Of a stretch of 64,000 bases of DNA, positions 44,473 through 55,361 are shown one piece after another. The notes below the pieces were generated by a model. It was not told the origin of the DNA, did no database searches, and was given only the letters and a program-made list of their open reading frames with translations. The translations under genes and the position numbers were made by a program. Source of the stretch: Geosiphon pyriformis (Eukaryota > Glomeromycota > Glomeromycetes > Archaeosporales > Geosiphonaceae); contig JAAOMT010000054.1 in NCBI GenBank assembly GCA_016748015.1, positions 142,499 through 206,498 of the forward strand, in the 5' to 3' direction. Each line of letters starts with the position of its first letter. Position 1 is the stretch's first letter.

Positions 44473-46910
44473 TTTATTTATTTTTTTTTTGTTAATGTGT
44501 AGCCACACTGGTCGTTTATTAGTTAAGTCCATAGTAATGTGGTGGTTTCATAAAGCCAGCTCACCCAATAATACAAAAATCACAAGATATGGCTAACCAC
44601 AGGTGGAAAGCCTTAACTATACACTAGTACTACCTTTGCTACTTAATGTATCAAACATTTCTAATTCATACATTTTACCCATAATGCTGACAAGTTTATG
44701 ACTATCTTTAACCATATCACTCATCCACTTAGCAGTTTGGTCAGGACTGGATTTGATTCTGGAAGGCTGATCTTCCCATAGGTGTATCATAACATCAAAG
44801 ATATTATCATAAACTGAAAAGTCTTTATCATCATCATCATCATTATTATCAATATCATCAACCATGTCATCAACTTCTGGTCTGTTCTCTAAACAGATCC
44901 GTTTACATATTTTTTCAAGACATGTCAATCTTTTCTGTATCACAGTGGCAACAGCAGCCAAGCCTTTATTTTGCTTAGCCAACTCCTCCACAAACTCCTT
45001 AACTGACACATCCACAGCAGGTGGAGTAGACAGCAATTTGGTAACCAATGTAACCAGAGAATTGACAGGTTCAACTAAGAATTTTATTAACACAGAAAGT
45101 TTACTAAGATGGAATTCTAGAGAAGCCAACTTAGATTCAACAGCAGAATTGGGAGCAGAAGGAACAGCAGGCAACATGGATGTTGTAGTTTCAGGAGGAC
45201 TACCAAGATCTAAGTCCATATCAGCAGCAGCAGCACCAGGGGGAACCACAAAAGCAGCAGCCTTGGCATAAGATTTAGATCCAGCAAATGAAGATTTGAA
45301 GATTTTGGGACCACCAGAAGTGTTGGAAGAAGTTTTGAGAGGAAGAAGAAGTAACCTCTTGTAGTCCACAGCCAAATGATTCAAGTCTTGACATTTATAG
45401 CAACAGCAACATCCAGGGGTTTCCCACCAGATGTGGCAATCATGCAAGGTACCAGTTTTTGACACAGCAACATTCAGAGATTCCAAGAAATCAAAAGTAA
45501 CCACAGCAAAGTGTTGACGTCAATAAAATTCAGGGGAGTAAGAAATAAAACATGTACGGCCACCAACTTGGAAGACCAAATTACTTATCTCAAAGACAGT
45601 ACAGCCAAATGGAAGATTGACCAACTTAGCTTTGAATGCATCTTTTGTGAAGATAACCTCTTTTTGGTTGGCAACAGGAAGAATCCTAACACTGTCTTTT
45701 CTGACCAATACAGACCAGTTAGAGAGAGCAGCAGCAATAGAAGAAATGTCCTTAAAGTTAACCACAGCATATTGCCATAAGCCAGCAGGCTTCAACTTAA
45801 CAGAAGTGACAACACCAAAAATGCCAAGAGCAGTTTTGATGTCATTAAAAGAGATACCCAAAGATATGTCATGCAGTGCAACTGACAAGAAAGGGGAAGA
45901 AACAGAGACCACATCAGAAGACCGTGCAATCTTAAAAGTGGTCAAAAAAACTTTATCACTGATGGCCACTTTGGTGGCACCATTTAGACTTTTCTGAGAT
46001 GCAAATTTGACACAGAACAACTTAACAGCATTTCGTGAAACAGACTTAAGCCCAATACAACCAGGCAGCAATTAAAACAAGGAACCAAGCAGGGCCATCT
46101 TGATCTTAAATGTGGCACCAGGCACAAGAGTGAATGCCACCCACCTAGAGAATCTTTGTCGACCATTCACATTCATCCAAACATTTCCATTAATAACACC
46201 AGAAACTGGGGGAGGAGTAAATAATTCCATTTCTATTTGATCAGCCCAATCTTTGAGATCATCTGAATTAATGAACTGTTTTGCTTCCATGGCAGAAGAA
46301 GATCTGCTGGAGATCACCACATTAGGCAACACAGCCAGCAGTTAATCTTGTTTCACATTAGGAGTTGAGCCATTGCCATTGCCATCTATATCAGGAAAAG
46401 GGCTGGCTGCTGCTGTGGAAATCTTACCCAAGATCTCATCTGGGACCACAAAAAAGTTCAGTGTAACCATAGCAGTTGTGACTGTCTGCTGCTGTTTTTT
46501 GGAATTTTTGGCTTTTGTGGCCATTTGTGAAGCTGAAATAGTAGTAGTAGTAGTAGTGGAAGTAGTGAAACTGGTCTGTTATTAAAAATCTTTGGGCTTT
46601 TTGAAGTGGTAGAGACAACACTGGGATTAACCCGAATGTGTCTTTTTGAAGGAACTTTGACTGGAGAAGAACTTCCAGCCAAAAGAGAAGAAACTGAAAC
46701 AGAAGCTGCTAAAGGCAGCTTTTTACTACTGCTTTTTAAAGGAAATGTTGCCAGAACGTTTTGTCTAGCTGCTTCAATAACAGATAGACCCTCTTGTGTT
46801 GAAACTTTATTAGTTACAATAAGAAAAGTAACATTTGCAACTTTTTTACTCTTAGCTTTAGTTATAGTCATGAAAATTAGGAGAAAAAAAGTTTTTTGGA
46901 CCAATTTTTT
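44473..46910 (-). mobile_element. O1b, ORF1-only LINE-like retroelement
   Basis: 2438-bp minus-strand insertion with a perfect 15-bp target duplication. Its 3' end is an A-rich tail (T run at 44480-44491), with AATAAA about 40 bases before it. The 5' leader is 39 bases, then ATG. Same organisation and length as O1a. No endonuclease or RT between ORF and tail: the 3' untranslated stretch is only about 125 bases. Confidence 0.88.
44617..46871 (-). pseudogene. O1b ORF1 protein: RRM-like plus CCHC-type
   Basis: Same protein as O1a. Start MTITKAKSKKVANVTF at 46871. One frameshift lies near 46540, in an ATT/GTA repeat. Open pieces: 46072-46332, 45520-46071 (RRM-like: LHDISLGISFNDI, LKPAGLWQYAVVNFKD; second RRM-like AKLVNLPFGCTV) and 44617-45504 (Cys-rich CCCCYKCQDLNHLAVDY, Ala/Pro linker, Asp/Asn repeat, tail MYELEMFDTLSSKGSTSV). 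In the Cys cluster the last Cys of O1a is Tyr. Stops after VKQD (46342) and PEFY (45520) are at the same codons as in O1a. Confidence 0.8.
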
Positions 46911-47651
46911 CTTTTGCTTTCTTAAGTCATTCATTGCCAACTATTATGGTGTATTTTTTTGCTTCAGATACTTCTATGTCAGTTTCAATGTTGATGCCAT
47001 TGATTCAAACAGAAATAGCTTTGGCTATGCCTAGGCCTTTTTTTTTGTCACCATGTACATTGGTTATTGGTCTTGTGGATGGTTCATCAATCTTTCTGCC
47101 AATTGCTTCTTAGAAGTGTTTGGCAATAACACTAACAGACAATCTACTGTCCAGGATCAAATCAATAAAATAACCAGCCATTTGGGCTTTGCAAATAAGA
47201 GAGGTAACATTGCTGTTGTCAGCAAGTTCAGTCTGGTGAGGGTGTTTGTTTGTCTTTGGTGTCTTTTTCTTTGGTATCAATGATTTGTGAAAGTCTTTTC
47301 TGAACTGTGGATGGGTCATCAGTTGGCCAAATGTAATGTGTGCTGGGGTTTCCATAAGATCTTTAAAAACAGAATAGGGTTCAGATTTTTGTACAATTTC
47401 TGGGGGTTCCAACTTTGAAGGATTTTTAAAAACCTTAGTCTTTGGTGGCTTATTGTTATCAGCAGATAATTTGGATGCATTGTTTGGGTCCAAGACAAAA
47501 TCAACCTTGGCTTTCTTCTTTTTTCTGGTTAATTCAAAGGTGTTGATTGCTAGTTCATCCATATCATGATCATCATCAGTTAGGTTAAAAACATAAAAAG
47601 GGTTTTCTTCTGGTTGGCTTGCACTCTCACCCTTTGGAGGTGTGCCTACCA
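46911..47651 (-). pseudogene. B2 protease, first part
   Basis: Right to left: pol start after the frameshift site, NLTDDDHDMDELAINTF, basic linker, PPEIVQKSEPYSVFKDLM, HITFGQLMTHPQF, then retropepsin YFIDLILDSRLSVSVIAKHF. The Gly of DSG is Arg, so it is dead. A stop follows KHF (47110). The codons YTIIVGNEWLKK lie at about 46920-46965, up to the O1b insertion. Confidence 0.78.
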
Positions 47652-47658
47652 GTTTAAA
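47652..47658 (-). promoter_or_regulatory. B2 gag-pol -1 frameshift heptamer
   Basis: GTTTAAA on the plus strand, i.e. TTTAAAC on the coding strand, directly before TGG and the gag stop, as in B1 and B3. Confidence 0.72.
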
Positions 47659-49889
47659 GGCTGATAAACAGTGGCTTCAACTAAGGGATCCTCTCCAAAG
47701 AAATTGATGTTGACATGATTAAGTTTTTGATTGGAAACATTCTTATTATTGGGTCTGTTATTTTAATTGTCATTGTTTCTGGAAACTGGAGGAGACAATA
47801 GAGAATTGTTGCAGTCTCTTAAGAAGTGTCCAGTTAGTCCACAATGATAGTGTTATGGTTGAAACCCATAGTTTTTATTAGTTATCACATGTATTAGCCA
47901 TTGATGTCATATAATTAGCCACTCTATTTTTAGATAGTGATCATTGACCTGATCAATGACCTGACCATTGACCTGATCATTGATCTGATCATTGACCTGA
48001 TTGTTGACCTGATTGTTGACCACTTTAGATAGCTATATAAGCGATGATTCCCTTAGCTGTAGAAAGACATGATCAAAGTAACGAAATAAACAATATCAAT
48101 TACTTCCTCTCATAATTGCTTATTTCCCTTTCCTTACCTTCAAGTATCTACTTGTTGGCATTCACATACCTTATCTTTTCTCCTTCTTGATTTGTATTTA
48201 TTAAAATTAGCCTGAGAAGCAATTGGCTTGCTCTTGTAATTCATTGAATAAAGAAACGATTGAAAAGCACAACAATACCTGTTATTGATTCTAAGAATTG
48301 CCAAGTTGAAGCATAGAATAATAGCAGCAGTGTTATCTTGTTGACAATCACGGACTATTCCTCTGCCTTCAAATTTAATAAAAGATTAGCGACTGTAATT
48401 TTTATGAGACTGATCACACACATTGAATTCCTACTTATTCAATTTGCTCCCTTATTGTAATTCCCTCTTTGTTTATTTCCATCACCATACAATACTGTTC
48501 TTCCTTGCTATCCATTAGCTTGTTACTCCAACCCGTAACAATAGCATACAGGTGGGCCATGATTTTGTTGTCTTTGATAAAGGGTTTGTTGGGGCTAATT
48601 AAAATGGATTCAAATCTGGGTTTTTGTAATTGCTGGTTGTCTCTGACTGCTTGAGCTAATGGTTCTAATAGCCTAGCAAGATTTGCTGTAAGTCTATCTA
48701 TTAACTGTTCATTGGAGTCTTGAGTTTGAACAGCAAAAGAGGTAGCAGCCATTTGGAGAGCAGGAGCCATAACAGGAGCAGGAGCAAAAACTGGAAGTGT
48801 GAATCCTAGGTGCATTCTTTGATTGTCTTCTATTCTCTGAGCAAGTTTGGCCATATCCATTGTGAGATTATTTTTCAAGGCCAGGAGAGGCCAAAGAGCA
48901 TATGATAGATCAGTTCTCAGTTCTTTTGTAAAGAAATGTATTTTCTGCTTTTCTGTTTAATTTCTTTTAGAGTCTACCTGTTTAATGAGTTTTCTTATTG
49001 CTTTGGCATATTCTGTCACAATCTCACCAGGGCCTTGAGTTCTTCTTTCTAATTCCATATGCCATTTTGAGATTAAGATGGAAGTTCTAAATTTTATTTC
49101 AAACCAGGTAGTGAAAGAGGTGTTGTCTTCTCCAGCATTTGCTGGTGCCCATCTAATGATTCTTTGCTGAGCATTGGCATTGGTTTCTTGTGAAAACCAA
49201 GTAGCAGAAGAGCCTTGTAGGTAGCCACCAATGATTTGGAACTTGTATTCATTATTATATTGGTTTGCTGTGGCAGCTCTCTCAAAATCATCCAGCCATT
49301 TGATTGGATCTTGGGCATTACCTCTGAATAATGGTAATGGGGTGTTGTTTCTTCACCCTAAAGCAGTCTGTATATCTTGGAGGGCGATCAGAATGTTTTT
49401 TTGTAGAGGGTCTTGAGCCATTGGTTCAGGTGTAACTGTTTGTGTGGAGTGTTCTGATTCACTTGAAAAGAGATTAAAAACAGGGGTGGTTTGATAGCTT
49501 TCTTCTTTTGTTTCAAGAAGAGTTTCTGTTAATTGATGGGCAACAATCCAAATGTGGATTTGATGATTCAGATATTCAAAATCAAGAGGCTGTTGTTCAA
49601 AGGTGGCAGAATATAAGAGCTAATTGATATTGTTGTTTTTTTCTTCAAAGTTGTCTTCAAAATAAGCTTGGTCAAAGTAATAGGTTGTATAAGCTGTGTA
49701 GGTTTCAGCTGAATGCTCATTCAGGAACCAGTTCCAAAAGTCTTGGAATTGTCTGCTAGATTGTTTTTCAATGGGGAAGCAAATTAAGCAGGAGAGTAAA
49801 GGATTGAGTTCAATAAAGTCTAGATCATTTTTGTTGTGTGCTTTAAAGTGTTTTTTTGATTGTTGTGGCAGATATGAATAATCACCCAT
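47659..49889 (-). pseudogene. B2 gag
   Basis: Starts at the ATG of MGDYSYLPQQSKKHF (49889). Open to 49620 (N-terminal domain), then interrupted by stops. The capsid part covers 48870-49330 (QSNGWMILRE in another frame; EYKFQIIGGYLQ region). 48435-48878 is open (MDMAKLAQRIEDNQRMH, EQLIDRLTANLARLLEPLAQ). The zinc knuckle is split by a solo LTR (47851-48540): CGLTGHFLRDC on one side, the first Cys on the other. The 3' end is FFGEDPLVEATVYQPLNW. Confidence 0.8.
47851..48540 (+). repeat. Solo family B LTR inside B2 gag
   Basis: Complete LTR, TGTTATGG to ACCCGTAACA, 690 bp, opposite in orientation to B2. Flanked by a perfect 4-bp target duplication ATAG (47847-47850 and 48541-48544). It has seven 12-bp U3 units (about 47939-48022) and TATATAAGC at 48033. 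It is the product of LTR-LTR recombination that removed the interior. It cuts the zinc knuckle codons of gag. Confidence 0.93.
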
Positions 49890-49941
49890 ACAATAGGAAA
49901 CAAAGTAGATTTTGACAACCTCACAGGGAGCACCACTTTTA

Positions 49942-50346
49942 TGTTATGGGTTGGAGTAACAAGCTAACAGATAGCAAGGAAGAACAGAATTGTAGGGTAA
50001 TAGAAATAATCAAAAGGGAATTCAACTTCAAAGAGCAAATTGAATAAGTATGGATTCAATGTGTGAGATCAGTCATATAAAATATCTCAGTTTCTATACT
50101 TTTTAAAGGTAACTGAGGAATTTGAAGGTAGAGGAATAGTCTGTACTGTCAACAAATGATCACACTTGATATAATTCTATGTCTTACATCAGCACTCTTA
50201 GAATTCAATATCAAGTATCAGATGTGCTCTTTAGTCACATTTTATTCAATAATCTCCAAATGTTGCAATTACACATTCAGAAAAAGAGTAAGAAATAACC
50301 AACATGTAATCTTTTATCTTTAAGATGTTCAAATACTTGAAAGTAG
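49942..50346 (-). repeat. B2 5' LTR, first segment
   Basis: Begins TGTTATGGGTTGG on the plus strand next to the primer region (CCACTTTTA, coding-strand TAAAAGTGGTGC). Stops at GAAAGTAG, where B3 begins. The expected next bases, GAAAGG...ATTAGCG, are found in reverse complement from 60370 down. Confidence 0.88.
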
Positions 50347-51085
50347 TGTTATGGTTGAAACCCATAATTTTTATTAGTTATCACATGTATTAGTCACTGA
50401 TGTCATATAATTAGCCACTCTATTTTTAGATAGTAATCATTGACCTGATCAATGACCTGACCGTTGACCTGATCATTGACCTGATTATTGACCTGATTAA
50501 TGACCTGATTGTTGACCTGATCATTGACCTGATTATTGACCTACTCATTGACCTGGTCATTGACCACTTTCAATAGCTATATAAGTGATGAGTCTCTTAG
50601 CTATAGAAAATCATCTCTTAGACAAGAATCAAATAAATAAAAATAACAACTTTCATCTTAATCACTCTCTTATTGCTAATTTTTCTTTCCTTACCTTCAA
50701 GTATCCAAACATCTTAGGATAAAAGATTACTTGTTGGCCTTTTCCTGATGTATATAATTGTAGCATTTGAAGATTATTTGAATAAACATGACTGAAAAGC
50801 ACAAGTTAATACCTGATATTGAATTCTAAGAGCACCAACATGAGGCATAGAATTATACCAGTGGTGATCAATTGTTGACAGTATGGACTATCCCTCTACC
50901 TTCAGATTCCCTTGTTACCTTTTGAAAAGAATAGCAACTGAGATATTTTATGAAACTGATCTCGTATATTGAATCCATACTCATTCAATTTGCTCATTGA
51001 AGTTGAATCCCCTTTGATTATTTCCATCACCCTACAATCTTGTTCTCTCTTGCTATCCATTAGCTTGTTACTCCAACCCATAACA
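50347..51085 (+). repeat. B3 5' LTR
   Basis: TGTTATGG to CCCATAACA. It has the longest U3 array in the window (11 units of 12 bp, 50435-50566), then AGCTATATAAGTGATG with the TATA box near 50577. Followed by TAAAAGTGGTGCTTCCTGTGAGG, the primer binding region. Confidence 0.92.
50435..50566 (+). repeat. U3 12-bp tandem array, 11 units
   Basis: Units of (G/A)AT(C/T)(A/G)TTGACCT. The 3' LTR of the same element has seven. The array ends at ACCACTTTC before the TATA box. Confidence 0.87.
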
Positions 51086-51137
51086 TAAAAGTGGTGCTTC
51101 CTGTGAGGTTGTCAAAATTCACTTATTCCCTCATTGT

Positions 51138-52661
51138 ATGAGTGATTACTCATATCTGCCACAGCAATCAGAAGAACACTTTGTAGCACACAACAGAAAT
51201 GACCTAGATTTTATTAAACTTAATCCTCTGCCCTCCTGCTTGATCTGCTTTCTCATTGAAGAACAATCCAGCAGACAATTCTAAGACTTTTGGAACTGGT
51301 TCCTGAATGAGCATTCAGCTGAAACCTACACAACTTATACAACCTATTACTTTGATCAAGCTTATTTTAATCAGCTCTTATATTCTACAACCTTTGAACA
51401 ACAGCCCCCTGATTTCGAATATCTGAATCATCAAATCCACATTTGGATTGCTGCCCATCAATCAACAGTAACTCCCCTTGAAATAGAAGAAGAAAGCTAC
51501 CAAACAGCCCCTATTTTTGATCTTTTCTTAAGTGAATCAGAGCACTTTACACAAACAGTAACTCCTAAATCAATGGCCCAAGATCCAATGCAAGTAAACA
51601 TCCTGGCCGCCCTCCGAGGCATATAAACTGCTTTGGAACAAAGAAACAACACCCCACTATCCCTATTCAGAGGTAACACCCAAGATCCAATTAAATGGTT
51701 GGATGATTTTGAAAGAGCAGCCACTGCAAACCAGTATGATGATGAATACAAGTTCCAAATCATTGGTGGCTATCTCCAAGACTCCCCTGCTACCTGGTTT
51801 TTACAAAAAACCAATGCTGGTGCTCAACAAAGAATTGTTAGATGGACCCCAGCAAATATTGGAGAAAACAACACCTCTTTTACTACCCAGTTTGAAAACA
51901 AATTCAGAACCCCCATCTTAATATCCAAATGGCGTATGGAATTAGAAAGAAGAACCCAAGGTCCTAGTGAAATTGTGACTGAATATGCCAAAGCAATCAG
52001 AAAACTCATCAAGCGTGTAGACTTTGGTAGAAACTGGACTGAAGAGCAAAAGATCCACTCCTTCACAAAAGGATTGAGAACTGATTTATCATATGCTCTT
52101 TGGCCTCTCTTGGCTTTAAAAGATAATCCCACCATGGATATGGCCATTGAACTCACCCAAAGAATTGAAGACAATTAAAGAATGCATTTGGGATCCACAC
52201 TTCCAGTTTTTGCTCCTGCTCCTGTTATGGCTCCTACTCCTTAAATGACTGCTACTTCTTTTGCTGCCCAGACACAAGATCCAAATGAACAATTAATAGA
52301 TAGACTTACAGCAAATCTTGCTCAGCTATTAGAACCATTAGCCCAAGCAGTCAGAGATAACCAGCAATCACAAAGACTCAGATTTGAAAACCATTTTAAT
52401 CAGCCCCAGCAACCCCCTTACCAAAGACAGCAAAATCATGGCCCTCCTGTGTGTTATAGATGTGGATTAACTGGACATTTCTCCAGAGATTGCAACAATC
52501 CTCCACTGCCTCTTCCAGCTCCCAGAAACAATGACAACCAAAACAACAGACCCAACAACAACAACAATGTCCCCAATCAAAGACCCAATTATGCTAACAT
52601 CAATTTCTTTGGAGAAGATTCCCTAGTTGAAGCCACTGTTTATCAGTCTTTAAACTGGTAA
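51138..52661 (+). pseudogene. B3 gag
   Basis: 508-codon frame from ATG (MSDYSYLPQQSEEHF) to TAA, no frameshift. N-terminal domain carries an in-frame deletion (QAYFNQLLYS; B1 has about 12 more residues). Capsid region open in 51633-52178 (LFRGNTQDPIKWLDDFER, YLQDSPATWFLQ, FRTPILISKWRMELERRT). Zinc knuckle CYRCGLTGHFSRDC (52452-52493), then Asn-rich tail. Four stops, all TAA at Gln positions of B1 (near 51282, 51626, 52178, 52243). Confidence 0.86.
52649..52655 (+). promoter_or_regulatory. B3 gag-pol -1 frameshift heptamer TTTAAAC
   Basis: T TTA AAC TGG TAA: slippery site two codons before the gag stop. The -1 frame continues LVNAPPKGES into pol. Downstream GCACCTCCAAAGGGTGAG could fold into a stem (CACC with GGTG), a possible stimulator. 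Confidence 0.75.
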
Positions 52662-53480
52662 ATGCACCTCCAAAGGGTGAGAGTGCAAGTCAACCAGAAG
52701 AAAACCCCTTTTATGCTTTTAACCTAACTGATGATGATCATGATATAGATGAACTAGCAATCAACACCTCTGAATCAACCAGAAAGAAGAAGAAAGCCAA
52801 GATTGATTTTGTCTTGGACCCAAACAATGCATCCAAATCATCTGCTGATAACAATGAGCCACCAAAGGCTAAGGTTTTTAAAAATCCTTCAAAGTTGGAA
52901 CCCCCAGAAATTGTACAAAAATTTGGACCCTATTCTGTTGTTAAAGATCTTATGGAAACCATCCACAGTTCAGAAAAGATCTTCACAAATCATTGATACC
53001 AAAGAAGAAGACACTAAAGACCAACAAATGCCCTTGCCAAGCTGGACTTGCTGATAACAGCAATGTCACCCCTCTGATTTGTAAAGCCCAAGTGGCTGGT
53101 TACTTTATTGATCTGATCTTAGACAGTGGATCATCTGTTAATGTAATTGCCAAACATTTTCTTGAAGCAATTGGCAGAAAGATTGATGAGCCTTCCACAA
53201 GACCAATGACCAATGTACATAGTGACAAGAAGAAAGGCCTGAGCATAGCCAAAGCTATTCCTGTCCGCCTTAATGGTATCAGCATTGAAACTGATATGGA
53301 AGTATCTAAAGCAAAAGAGTACACCATCATTGTTGGTAATGAATGGCTTAAGAAAGCCAAAGCACTACTTGACTATGAACTTTGCAAGTTAACCATCAGA
53401 TGTGGTGAAAAGCCAATTGTAGTTAAGTGCCATCATTGGACAACTCTTCCAATACCCAAACAAAACCAAGAAAAAGAACA
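52662..53480 (+). pseudogene. B3 aspartic protease
   Basis: Acidic start (NLTDDDHDIDEL), linker with VVKDLMETIHSSEKIF in which about 40 bases of the B1 counterpart are missing, shifting the frame, then an open stretch 52993-53628 with the retropepsin: YFIDLILDSGSSVNVIAKHF. DSG (53122-53130) is intact, unlike in B1 and B2. Flap and end motifs: AIPVRLNGISI, YTIIVGNEWLKKAKALLDY. Likely once active; the upstream frame break separates it from gag. Confidence 0.83.
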
Positions 53481-53830
53481 ATTAGATGAATCAGATGATG
53501 ATGAGAGTGATGATAAAAATCAAGAAGAACAGGAAGAAACTGCTGAACTCACCTATACCATCTTCACCAACAATGGCAAGCCACTGGATAATGTTAAAGC
53601 TGATAAAAGAAGGAATCATGGTAAATGACAAGCTGATCTGCTGGCTCTACTACAATATCCTCAGAAGAACCTTTGACAGAAAACCTGGCAAGAAAGCAAA
53701 ATACAGTTATTGGTGGCATGGTCCTTGTGCACGGTGTTGGTGTAATAAACCTTTGTATTCACCAAGTAATGAATACAAATCCTTCCTGATCTATTACAAA
53801 AATTGGGAACCAATTAGCTTGATACCTTGA
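53481..53830 (+). pseudogene. B3 acidic linker and cysteine/tryptophan-rich module
   Basis: DESDDDESDDKNQEEQEE linker (53484-53540), then GIMVNDKLICWLYYNILRR, WWHGPCARCWCNKPLYS (53712-53762) with CxxCxC kept, and LIYYKNWEPISLIP; the last CxxC pair is lost (YKSFL). There is a frame change near 53610. Position between protease and RT as in every family here. Confidence 0.62.
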
Positions 53831-55300
53831 GAAGAACTTAAAGAAGTACAAAAGCCCTTTGAGAATGAACCACCTGAAATCCAATCAATAATTGTAGAAC
53901 AAAGAGAATCTTCCTCTGAAGAAAGAAAAGTGGACATTGAAAATCTGTTGGCTAGAAATAGTCCAGTTATTTCAAAAGAAGGTGACACCCCTGGACGAAC
54001 CCATGTGATACAACACACCATCACCACCAAAAAAACTTGCCCCATCCATTTGAAGCCTTATTAATCCAATCAACACAATGATGAGTTTATCAAGAAAGAG
54101 ATAAACCAGATGAAAGATCTTGGATTCATACAAGAAACCAAGAGTAAATGGGCTTTCCCAGTTGTAGTGGTATCCAAGAAAGGTGAAACTCTACACTTTT
54201 GTGTTGACTACCAACAATTAAATACCATCATTATAAGACAAATGTACCTACTCCCCAAAATTAATGTAATGCTAGATAAATTCAATGATGCTGCTTTCTT
54301 CTCAACTATTGACTTAACTGCTGGATTCTGGCAAGTAGAGATGGATCCAGAAAGCAGAAAGAAAACTGCCTTTATCACCAAGTATGGCATCTATGAATTC
54401 ACAGTCATGCCTTTTGGCCTCACCAATGCTCCTCCCACCTTTCAACACCTAATGGATAAAGTGTTTGAATCAGTAAAAGAAAACTTTGTTTTGGTTTACT
54501 TGGATGACATAATGGTATATTCAAAAACCTGGGATGAACACTTTGAACATTTACAGAAGGTTTTTGACCTGCTCAGAAATGCTGGCCTTAAGATCAACCC
54601 AATCAAATCTTTCTTTGGACACCAATCCACCCAATTTCTTGGTCATCTTGTTACAAAAGATGGAATTTTTCATGACCCAGCTAAAGTTGAAAAAGTTCAA
54701 AACATTAGACAACCAATGTATGTTCCTAAACTATGCTTTTTCCTTGGTTTGGCTTCTTACTATTGCAAATTTATCAAGGATTTCTCCAAAATTGCCTTTT
54801 CTCTCAATCAGCTACTCAAGAAAAATGTCAATTATCACTGGGGCACTCATCAACAAAAAGCTTTTGAATTTTTGAAGGAAAAACTTGTTACTGAATCAAT
54901 TCTCAAACAACCTATCTTTTATCCTCCACATTGATGCATCTGGTTATGGACTTAGTGCTGTTTTTTTACAGAAAGATGAAAATAGCAGAGAACATGCCAT
55001 AGCATATACCAGTAGATCCCTCACACCAGCAGAAAAGAACTATTCAGTTACTGAACAAGAATGTCTAGCAGTAGTTTGGGCTACCAACTACTGGGATCAA
55101 TATATTTTTTGGTGCAAAATTCTTAGTGGTAACAGATCATCAAGCCTTGGTTTGGCTGTGCAAGAAAAAGAAGCTGGAACATAAAAGAATAACTTGCTGG
55201 ATACTCCATTTGAATGAATTCAACTATGATATTCAACATCACAAAGGAACAAATCATCAAAACATCGATGCTTTATCTAGACTTACCATCCAGTAACAGT
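53831..55300 (+). pseudogene. B3 reverse transcriptase and RNase H
   Basis: 54110-54934 is open (274 codons): WAFPVVVVSKKGETLHFCVDY, FFSTIDLTAGFWQVEMDPES with the first Asp, MPFGLTNAPPTFQHLM, VYLDDIMVYS with YLDD at 54497-54508 intact, then FLGHLVTKDGIFHDPAKVEK. RNase H follows but with an 11-base deletion (KQPIFYPPH, near 54915) and one extra base near 55110 (YIFWCKIL), so RNase H is split over two frames: DASGYGLSAVFLQKDEN and SRSLTPAEKNYSVTEQE. Both lesions are also in B4. Confidence 0.88.
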
Positions 55301-55361
55301 ACAACCTATCAAACCAAACCAACTTAATTATTAGTAACTCCTTCATAAACAAACATGATAA

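Larger units (their letters stand above)
39781..50346 (-). mobile_element. Ty3/gypsy family B element B2, broken by inversion
   Basis: Minus-strand element: 3' LTR 39781-40494, ORF3, integrase, RNase H/RT, cysteine-rich module, protease (split by O1b), gag (split by a solo LTR) and the first 405 bases seen of its 5' LTR (49942-50346). The LTR remainder is at 60134-60374 in the opposite orientation. ATAC precedes 39781, and ATAC in reverse complement is at 60130-60133, so the true target duplication is restored if that segment is flipped. B1 and B2 face each other 509 bp apart. Confidence 0.9.

Noticed and set aside
50435-50566. Regularly repeated 12-bp units resembling a CRISPR-like array
   Set aside because: No spacers between units, the units are degenerate, and the array recurs in every family B LTR of a eukaryotic transposon region.
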